A stretch of DNA of 64,000 nucleotides from Trachythela sp. YZ-2020 (taxonomy: Eukaryota > Cnidaria > Anthozoa > Malacalcyonacea > Clavulariidae): the NCBI GenBank assembly GCA_016169945.1, contig JADLSH010000249.1, positions 1,488,001 to 1,552,000 on the forward strand, read 5' to 3'. This document shows, in pieces, positions 44,901 through 55,637 of the stretch. The notes under the pieces were generated by a model, which saw nothing but the letters and a program-made list of their open reading frames with translations, did not search any database and had not been told where the DNA came from. A program made the position numbers and the translations under genes. Positions within the stretch are counted from its first letter, which is position 1. Each line of letters opens with the position of its first letter.

Positions 44901-47900
44901 ACTTTAATGTTCTCGTCCATTTCTCCCATTCTTGTACAAGATCACCAGGCAAAGGCTCATCCGAGAACTCTTGCGAGCAGATTCTACTGAAGGTGATCTT
45001 TCCGGTGATCATAACGGTTGGAAACCAATCCCAATACGTCGAAAACAGCATTGATAGCAGCAAGTACCTTACGTTTCGTCATCAGTCCAGTCACTGCATG
45101 GCAGGGCTCAAAGTCAATTGATAGCTCATCGGTTGACTTGTTAGTATCTTTGTGTGGATTGAATCTGTATTGGTGATTGTTGTTTTGCTTGTCGACTCCA
45201 GAGCTGGTACATTACTGTGCCATTTATGTAGTTTGAAACCACCCTCTTGCATAATGTGAGTGGCTTCCATCTTAAACTTTGCCAGTGTTTGCTCATCTCC
45301 CCCGTCTTGTATGTCGTCGACGTAGAGCTGTGTCTGGAAAGCGTCTCTCATAAGTTGATAGATGTTTCTGAAGAGTCGCACCAAGAATGTAAGGGCTGAA
45401 TCGATACTCAACCACGTTCCGTTCCTCCAAATTGTTGTACCACAACACTCGCTGCGCGTCTCGGTCTTCTTGACAGATGAATATCTGGTGAAATGCCTTC
45501 TCAATGTCACCGGTTATGCAGAATTTCTTCAAGCGGTTACGCATTAGTATGTCAAACAGTAGAGGTTGCAGAGGTGGACCTGTCTCTAGACAATCGTTGA
45601 GTGAGGATGCTCTTTACTAGGCTTTGCAGAGCAATCGTAAACTATGCGCATCTTTGTCGACTCAGCACCTTCACGGATTACTGGATGATGAGGATATAAT
45701 GTACAGCTTCACCAGTTGGTTGAACAGGCTCGAGAATTCCTTTCTTTACTTGCTCTTGCATGATGGCATCATATTCTGGCAAGCGCCCTTGCTTGTCTAG
45801 ACGCTTTGCCATAGCTAACTCTTTGTTGTTTGGTAGATCTCCATGATCAACCTTCCAGGGAAGGCGGTTTCATAATGTCCTCACTAGTAAATCTGAGATG
45901 TTCTGTGAAGTCCTCATGAAATAATGAATCAGGAGCTTTGTGTCACTCAAACCCAGTACATCCAGTGAACATAAACGCTCAAACTCACTTTGACCCGAGT
46001 TGAGGAAGAACTCTTTTTCCAAGTGATGACCATCAGAAATTAGGCGACCATACATGATCCACCCTAGCATGGTGAATTTCAGTATCAGAATTCTTTCCGA
46101 GAATGGGTTGTTTTGCTGATCGGATTCGTTGGTAATCTGCAGCACCTAAGATTATGTGGACTGGCAACTCCTCTGACAAGATGTTAATATGTCCTTCATG
46201 CACTGGACATCTAGATTGAAACTTTCGATCACTGTGGATTGAATGTTAGTACAGTTCGACTTTCTTAGTGACTGTTTCTATGCATCTGGTCTCCTGGCGT
46301 GCAGGGTGATCAAGTCTGAGCATATGTAGGAGCTGCCTGCTCCTGTGTCAATCATAATCCTCGCATCCTGTCCGTTGACACTTGCTCGAACTGTGGCATG
46401 CAGAGTTGGGGATGTTTGATTTGATGCACTCATATAATTCTTCTCTTGCTTGGTTACTTCGTCACCTGGTTTCTTAAAGGTGGATGGTACGTCCTTCTCA
46501 CATAACGATGTGTGGTGCTTCTGTCCACACAGTTTACATGACCTTGACCGGCATACAGCAACAAGATGTTGACCCCCCGTGCAATTGTAACACAATTTCT
46601 TCTTTCGCAAAATTTCCTTCGAGCCGCGACTGTCAATATCTTGGTGCAAGCAGTCGATGCGTGATTACTTGCTTCACAATAAACACATTTGTTGATCTTG
46701 GGCTTCTGAAAACGTTCCATCATTTTGGCTCGCTTTCTATCCTGAAATACTTCTTGTTGGTTGGCATCAACACTTGATACAAGTGGGTTTCTTTCGATGT
46801 ATTTTTGAAGATTTCGAACCAGATCTTCGAGCGTCCATTGCTCCCAATCATCATCAGCCTGAACAATAATTTCTCTTACTGGACCAAGTTTGTCCATCAA
46901 TGTGTAGACTGCAGACTGTGCTGATTCTAACTTCTTCATTGTCACAAGAGTTCTAACAGTTCTTGCAAGCTTGTTGTAAAATTCATGAATGCTATGAAGC
47001 TGATGAATGCTTGTGATGGATTGTAGACTCTCAATGTCTTTTATGAGAGCCTTGTGCACCTTGAAATCTTTCCCATATGTACTCTTCAGGATTTTCTTGG
47101 CCTCTTCATAACCCTCCACTGTGTGTGGAAGACCAAGAATGTCGTCTCTTGGTTTACCTTTCAGATATTCTAATAAATAGTTAAACTTACTTATCTCTGA
47201 AATCTTAGCACCGTCCACCTCTACTTCGAATTGGTTCCAGAACCTTATCCAGTCTCTGTAGTCACCAGAGAATGGTGTAATTGTATACCTCTGTAATTTG
47301 ACTGCTTGTGAGAGTCCCTGTGTGGTTGGTGTGCCAACCATTTTTTCTCTTGCTTCCTTTTCCATAGCAAATTTCTTTGTTAACCACTCCTCTTGTTGTT
47401 GTTGTTGCCGTAGTACAGCTTCTTCAAGTTCCTTTTGCTCTAGCATTTGTGCTTTCATCTTTTGCTCATGAATCACTTGTTGTTTCTCAACTTCTCGTTG
47501 AAGTTTCTCCTCTTCCTCTTGTTTCCGTCCTTGTCTTAGACCTTGTTTGGCTCTTGTCTGAACCTCTCAAATAACTTCAACTCTTCCTTCTGTTGCTTTG
47601 ACCATGTTTGTATGTCCTCTAAGGACTGTTCCGCTTCTAACATAAGGGTTGTGGTTTCGTCAGTTGAAACCTCCAACTTTGTAATAAGACTACAAATTCT
47701 ACTGTAGCATAACTCTATATCCTCAAACTCCCCATTGTCCAATGTATCTGAAATGTCCTTAAGTTTCATCTTTGAAAGTTCCAAGAGTTGACCATGCTTT
47801 GCAGCAGCCATATTGCCCTGTGACAATAATATCCAGTGAACAAATACAATACTTGTCAGCAATGAAAGTTATAAAATATAATTTTAGTCTAGAACCAAGA

Positions 47901-50900
47901 CCCTTGTGTAACACCTGGGGTTGCATCGTACCAATATGGTAATGTGTAACCAGTAGAAGTTGTAATGTTGATTGTACATTTCCATTGTAGAATACCCAGT
48001 TAAATAAATCCAGTAAAATAAATCCAGCAAATATAATCCAGTTAAATAAATCCAGTAAATATAATCCAGTTAAATAAATCCAGTAAATATGTCCTCGAAA
48101 ATTTTGTCCAGTAAATATGTCCACGAAAGTATAGCAAATTGCAGTTGATTTATATCCAAATATTCATACAAAACCACAATCTGTGATTATCCGTCCCCAA
48201 TGAAGCTTTATACAATGTTTTAAATGTCGTCAAATCTTCGCCGATTTCCCTTATAAGCATATAATTTCGCTGGCGTATAAAATCAACACACTTCGTCACG
48301 AAATATAACCATTACAAATCCATCGCTGCGTAGACGAATAAGGCCATAAACCCTACAAAAATGAGTCGCTGTCCTGGCAGGATCGCCACTTTCAGTGTGG
48401 GGAACTTGTCGTCCCTGTGACACGGAATAAATTCACTAACAATTCACCTTTTAAAAGCTAATATTGTCTGTATTTCTCTCTGAACAAAAAACCCCAAAAA
48501 ATTACAACCTCATCACATATATTTGCGCATGCGTCCAAAACCTGCAAACAGGTTAATCGCGCGCGTGCTATCACGCGTGTAAAACAAAAATAGATTATAG
48601 TCAATTAGTCCAAGCATTAGCGACAAAGGGTTAAAACTGTTTACAAAAATTGATATTCCAGTGCGTTCATGAGTTTCAGTTAAATGTTTTATATAATATG
48701 CTACACATGTTAGTCAACTTCAAAACAAACAAAACAAAACTGAAAGTAAAGTATCATAGTATCGTTATTCTTTTTCTGTAGAGATGTCATGAAATCAACA
48801 TTTTAACATCCGATATGTCCTTGATGAAAAGTGCACTTCCATTAGCTTCTACTGAAGACGACATTAAGGTATAGCATTGGTTTGAAGGCTATTTTATGCA
48901 GTAATCTTTTGAGTATATTTTGTTGTTGAGGCAAAGAAGAATCGAGAGAAGAAGAAAACTGCGCTGATTTTCTTTGTGTTTTGATCATGGAATATTTATG
49001 AGTTTTTCGGTATCGGTAATAGCAGAAAAATGATACCGATATTGTCGGTATACCGGTATGTGGGCCGCGTTTGGCCGCGTTAATTAGAGATGGAATTTCT
49101 TAATAGAACTTTCAAGGAGATTTTGGCCCGTTTCAGATGCCGCTCCACTCATGCGCCGAACTTAATTGTATTAGGTGCGACGCTGGAGCGACACAAGGAG
49201 CGACAGTGATTCAAACGGCGTATAAAATATAATGTTGTTGACGAGAGAGGAGGGTAATTCGCGCGGGAATTCCAAATACAATTCAAAAATATGTAAAAAT
49301 AACAAAGTGGCCAATCTAATCCTAACAAATTACAGTAAATTTAGGTTCGGCACATGAGTGGAGCGGCGTATGAATCAATGTCGCTCTAACGTCGCATAAT
49401 GCGACAGGCTCTGTCGAACTTCTGCCGAACTTATGTCGCTCCAAATTCTGCCGTACCTAATTGATTCATACGTCGCTCTTCTGTCGCACCTAATTCGTCA
49501 TTTAAGTTCGGCGCATGAGTGGAGCGGCGTCTGAAACGGGCCATAGATTATAAAAGTGGAAACAATTTCGAAGGAATTGCAGCCACATTCGCCTTTTCAC
49601 ACATCAATTTGGCATTTGCTATTCGATAGTACCACGCAAGTGTAAACAGACACTACTTCATTGCATTGTACTACAACAAAATCGATGATTTCGGCATATC
49701 AAAAATTTCGGTTTTCCGAAAAATTCCAGTATATGGTTATGACTGAAAACCTCATACCGATATACCGATATTGGATTCCATACCGATATTTTCGGTATAC
49801 CGAACAGCCCTAAATATTATTTATTTATATTTCCGTTCGAGTATTCCATCTACCAACACCATTTACTATTAATCCTATCGAACGAGATGCCGAGAAAAAT
49901 CTTGAATTTACCCTTACACCATATACTGGTATCACTGACCCATCCTATATACCGAACTTGCGGTTGACGCTCAGCAACTGGACTCTGTAGCTCAGTTGGT
50001 TAGAGCGCTGCACCGGAATCGCAGGACCGCAGGTTCAATTCCTGCCAGAGGGCCTAAGTTGGATTTTTCGCAACTGCTCCTGGCTAGGTCTACAAAAATG
50101 TATATATATTTCCGTTCGAGTATTCCATCTACCAACACCATTTACTATTACTATTTCATTTAAGGTATGTTCGTCGTTATCATTTCTGGATAACTACGTA
50201 GCGAATGCGTTGACTGCTGGTGCCCGACCTTATCAACAGAATATGAGTAATATTGAAGAAACGTCAGTGACAAAGAAAGGTATTTGGAAATGCTTTGTTG
50301 GAAATATTTCAAACCTGGTGCTTAGTGTAGGTAGAATTGTATATTAAAAGCTTCCGCGGTTTGTGTGTGAAGTAGGTCACTTAAGGGGTTCGGTGGCGCA
50401 GTCGCAGAGCAAGCGCCTTTCACCTCTGAGTCTTGAGTTCGATTCTCGCTGAAGACTTTACTTTATGTGAAAAGAGTAAGTCAACGCTCTGCCGAAGGTC
50501 GTGGATTTTCTCCCGGCACTCCGGTTTCCTCCCACAGGGAAAGTTGACAGGGTGGGTTAGGATAACCTTTGGCTAGGATGTAGGCTAAATACATAATATA
50601 GGTAAGCGAGATACTTGATGTAATCGGTCACTGAAAATCCCCAACGGGGAGTGAGCTGAATAATGTATGTAACATGTAATACATCGGGCCTTCTGATTTC
50701 CTTGTTTGGTAACACTGGATCAATATGAGATCGCACTTATTGGTCCCTAAGGAAAACAGTTTCAAAACGATAGAGCTATCCAGTATAAATAGAGTTGATT
50801 TAGTTTAGGTTTCCTCCTGTGGTAACATTGGAACAATAAAGTATATCATCTACTGGACCTCTAGGGAGAACAGTTTAAAACGGATGGAAATGTGCGGTCT

Positions 50901-53900
50901 TCATAAAGAGAGTTTAGTTCAGGTTTCGTCCGGTAATAACACTGACCGATATAGGAATGATCCTTGCTGGACTTCTAAGGAAAACAGTTTGGACAGAACT
51001 GATAGAAATATCCAGTTTAATAAAGTAAGTTAAAATATTTCATCATAGAATACTCTCATCCTTTTAATTCCTTAGCAACGCAAGAGCTACGTTTTCAACC
51101 TTACGAAGATCCATTTACTCGACAATCTATGCTGGACAAAGAAACTCCCAAACAATTAAAGGAGATACCATCACCTGTGCAGCCCTCTCAAGAAAACACT
51201 ACATCTGGTAAAGAAGAGAGTTTAGTTGAACCTCCAAAGGAACCAGCTTCTCAACCTAAAGCTAGAATCGTGTGGGGACCGTCTGGATATACAGGGAACA
51301 AAATAAGAAAAGGTTTTGAAGATCCTGGCAAGATTGTCCAATCTAGTTCTGGACATTCGTCAAGTGGAGATTTACCTGTAGAAAGCCCTAGCCAACAGAG
51401 TGAGGAAACCCCAAATAGTGTTCAGGTAAGAAATTGAGAGAAATTGAGGCAATTGAGATAGGTAGGTAGGTATGTATGTATGTATGTATGTATGTAGGCA
51501 GGTAGGTAGGTACAGTAGGTAGGTAGGTAAGTAGGTAGGTAGACTGTATGTAGGTAAGCAAGTAAGTAAGTAGGTAGGTATAGGTAGGTATGTATGTATG
51601 CAGGTAGGCAGGTAGGTAGGTAAGTAGGTAGGTAGACTGTATGTAGGTAAGCAAGTAAGTAAGTAGGGCAGCAAGTAAGTAAAGGTGGCAGGCAGGTAGG
51701 CAGGTGGCAGGTAGGTAGGTAGGTAGGTGGGTAGGTAGATAGGTGGGTAGATAGGTAGGTAGGTTGGTAAGAAGTAAGTAGGTAGGTAATTAGGTAGCAA
51801 GGCAGGCAGGTGGGTAGGTAGGAAGGTACGTGCTATGTCAAAACAAGCAGCAATTGCCTTATAAAGATGTCATTATATAATATACCATAATCTTTTTCTG
51901 TACAGGAAACAAAAGGTAACCAAAGTTCACCTCCATCTAACAACGCTGTAGATCAGTCTCCTAACGCTGCCTTGTTCGCTGGCATTAAACCTAAATCTAA
52001 ATCAGACGCGTCCAAAAGAGTAAAAACAGATACGAACAATGAGGACACAACTCCTTCAATGGGTTTACATGATATTGGCAACGAAGTGTCACTGGACCAG
52101 CTTTTAGTAAAGAAACTTGATTTGGGTGAGGAGAAAGGTGAACGAGTAATCAATGTGGATCAAGCTAAGCACTCTCACGAGCTGGACTTAGAAGAAAACA
52201 AACCCCAAGATAGACTCAGATCTAGTTACGAGTCTGATTTGCTTCTTGATTCAATTGAAAAAGATGGTGCTCAGGATTCCTTGCAACCTGTGTCGGTTAA
52301 AAATAGTCAAATTGATAACGAGGACAATGCCGTTGTAAACCTTGGACAGTTAAAAACGACCTCTGATGACGTTGACGAAAATGTTAGGCAAATCTCTAAC
52401 GAAGATAATGCCACCGGTTCTCTGCTAGATACTGGCGTAGAAATTTGTGAAACAGATAATTTTGTGAAACAATGCTCCATACTAGATGCTGACATTGATA
52501 TTAGTGAAACCGATTTTGTGGCAGAAGAATCCTTGACTGCATGCCATGACAATGTTTCTCAAAAAGACGGTGTCTACAAAGAACTGTGTATTGATAGTAA
52601 TTTAAGACTGGTCACGTGTGCTGTACATAACCAATCAGAACTTGTTATGTTGATGAAATTGACCAATCATAATCAAAGTCGTGTTGCGATTGAAGGAATA
52701 TCTTTGAAAGTTGAACCTCCTTCGAATCTTATCGCTGATACGTCTGATACAGAAATCACCGTGGAGAAATTGCCCTTCTTAGAAACGGTAAGTGTTACAG
52801 TATATCTATCACACGTTACAAGGTACACCATTAGGGAGGATTATACTTCTTACATTTTAGACATTTATGTCTTTCAACCGAGGGTACTCCGGTTTCTTCC
52901 TGTAGTAACATTCGACAAGAGCTATTACACTAAAACAACTTTCTTTGCATTCAGCGATGTCAAACTTAAATTTTGGTATATGCCATGTGCATTTTCATGC
53001 AATGTTGACCGAGATATCTGCGTTTAAACTTGAGTAAACATATTGGAACTGTCGAGAATTAGCTAAAAACGGCCTATTAAATAATTTGATAACCATTAGC
53101 ATTTTACGTAAGTATTCGTTTCAATGAAGTGAAGTTGAAGTTAGAAGGCCAAATGTTAGAATAAAAGAGCATATCTATTCAAGAAACATTTCTAACTTCA
53201 ACTTCACTTCATTGAAATAATACTTACGATAAAATGGTAACGGTTATCAAATTAGTTTAATATCATGATTTTCTCGGCATCTCGTTCGATAGGATTAATA
53301 GTAGAAGGTGTTAGTAGATGGAATACTCGAACGGAAATTTATATACATTTTTAGACCTATAGCCAGGAGCAGTTGCGAAAAATGCAACTTAGGCCCTCTG
53401 GCAGGAATTTAACCTGCGGCCCTGCGATTCCGGTGCAGCGCTCTAACCAACTGAGCTAGAGTCCAGTTGCTGAGCATTAACCGCACGTTCGGTATATAAG
53501 ATGGGAGTGATGCCGGTGTATGGGTAAATATCATGATTTTTCTCGGCATCTCGTTCGGTAGGATTAATAGTAGAAGGTGTTAGTAGATGGAATACTCGAA
53601 CGGAAATTTATATACATTTTCTAAAAAATTGCGGTTAATGCTCAGCAACTGGACTCTGTAGCTCAGTTGGTTAGAGCGCTGCACCGGAATCGCAGGGCCG
53701 CAGGTTCAATTCCTGCCAGAGGGCCTAAGTTGCATTTTTCGCAACTGCTCCTGGCTAAGTCTAAAAAATGTATATAAATTTCCGTTCGAGTATTCCATCT
53801 ACTAACACCTAACACGTTTAAACGCAGCTATCTCAGTCAATATTGCATGATAGTTGGACATCGCTGAATGCAAAGAAACTTGTTTAAGTGTAATAGCTCT

Positions 53901-55595
53901 TTTAGTTTTTAAGTTATACTAAATCAAACAGTCGTACTTTTTTTGCGCCACCCGGTAGACTAAATTAACTTTAGCTCTGCTAATTCTAAACTTCTTTTTC
54001 TGGAGCTCTAGTAAGGGGCATTCTTTATTGATCCAGAGTTGCTACTGACTACATGAGAAACCGGAGTGTCGAGAGAAAAACCTGTGGTGTTTTTTAGAGT
54101 TCTTCTCACATGCGACTGAAGGGAAGTTACATTAAATCAGACAAGTGCATATATTTTAGGAATTCAGGAATCGAAATCATGCACTAATCATTGTGCCACC
54201 GACACCCTTTCCGGGAAGAGCTTCGCACAATCCGGATTACTCTTGTAAGATAGATAGATGGTTTTATTCATATAAACATTGCAGCCATGAATAGGCTGAA
54301 TTACGCTTATATTTACAGGTTAAAAATTTAAAATAGAAATGTAAAAGTGTAAGATACTTTATCCCAGGCAACTCTAAAATAATCTAAAATATTCTAACTA
54401 TACTACGGTGAGTAATTTAGTGTACGAGACTATGATCCATGATCCTTACTAGATCAATAAGTAATGACTTACTAGATCAATAAGTAATGACTTACTAGAT
54501 CAATAAGTAATGACTTACTAGATCAATAAGGGATGACTCTTACAGGACCTCTAGGGAGAACAGTTTAGAACTGATAGAGCTATCCAGTATGAAAAAAGTT
54601 AGTCAGTTTAGTTTAGGTTTCCCCCCTGTAGTAACACTGGGTCAATAAGGGATGACTGTTACAGGATCTCTATGGAGAACAGTTTAGAACTGATAGAGCT
54701 ATCCAGTATAAGTTAGTTCAATCATATCTTTATGCATACTGGTATGCTCTCTAATTAGACTGAACGTTCTTTACTTGTATTGCTTGATTGATATAATATA
54801 ATATAACTTGCTAAAATTTTATATTTTTTTTCAATCCATGGATTGATTTCTAATTTCTACCTAGATAACCAAAGAAGTTTCCATGAAATATCAATACCCT
54901 GCGACACGCATGTCTTTCAAAGGCACCTTAAGGTACTCAGTGTCAAAAAATTCAAAAGTTTTACAATTCGAACAAGAACTACCGGCAAAGCATCTGCTCA
55001 GACCACTGACAATGTCAACTGAACAGTTTGGCGAGAAATGGACTTCCACCAGCTGTGACGTACGTAAACACGTGACTATGACGTTACGGAGGTCTTGTGA
55101 AGATGTGGTGAGCGTTGTTGCAAAGTACATTCATTTTGAAGTGATCGATATCAAAGGTATGCAATTTTTAATTCGCAAGGCTAACCCTCTTGACAATGCA
55201 TATATTGGAGTACACTTGTAAGAATATCGCATCTTGTCAACAAGATGTGTTCGCAACAGACTTGTACCAAGCTTTTTAACAAGTTGTAACAATGTTGTCA
55301 TTTTACAAGGTCGTCACTCACAACTTGTTAACAAGTTGTTGAATTGCAGGACGATAACAAGTTGTTGGAACAGTGTATTGAGTCCACAACCTTGTAGCAA
55401 GTTGTCAAGCCGTTGACAACTTGTTAACAAGCTGGGAACAAGCAGTGCAAACGTACACATCCTGAGGACAAGTTGTTGAAACAGCGTTGGTACAAGTCTG
55501 TTGCAGGTTTGTTACAACTTGTGTGTTTTTACGTGTGTACCTGGCGAAAACCTGCAGTGTCAAATAGAGTTAACCCATTAACTGGCAGTACCCTA

Positions 55596-55637
<42 letters not shown>

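Larger units (their letters stand above)
42497..48625 (-). mobile_element. BEL/Pao LTR retrotransposon inserted in AP4E1 intron 15
   Basis: A 6.1-kb element antisense to the host gene. Two LTRs (42497-42725 and 48396-48625) differ visibly by one C in a C-run. On the element strand they start TGTCGC and end CCCACA. AAGG flanks both sides, a candidate 4-bp target duplication. A polypurine tract (GGGGGAGGG on the minus strand) abuts the 3-prime LTR. A primer-binding-like TGGCGATCCTGCCAGGA lies seven bases inside the 5-prime LTR; the tRNA is not assigned. The internal region has gag, protease, RT, RNase H and integrase in BEL order, but in several shifted frames. Confidence 0.92.
52915..53905. 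mobile_element. 1.0-kb foldback element in AP4E1 intron 19
   Basis: AGAGCTATTACAC, TTTCTTTGCATTCAGCGATG, ATGCAATGTTGACCGAGATA and CTGCGTTTAAAC at 52918-53030 are mirrored at 53816-53903. Inside lie a second hairpin (53081-53255) and two tRNA-like cassette units in opposite orientations, so it is a nested structure. Confidence 0.75.

Noticed and set aside
51388..51800. Long Leu-Pro-Thr-Tyr repeat protein on the minus strand
   Set aside because: It is only the translation of the GTAG-type microsatellite in an AP4E1 intron.
52861..53027. C-terminal extension of AP4E1 by reading through the exon 19 donor
   Set aside because: The frame enters the SINE-like and foldback sequence. The GTAAGT donor at 52788 and the well-matched exons 20-21 explain the true end.
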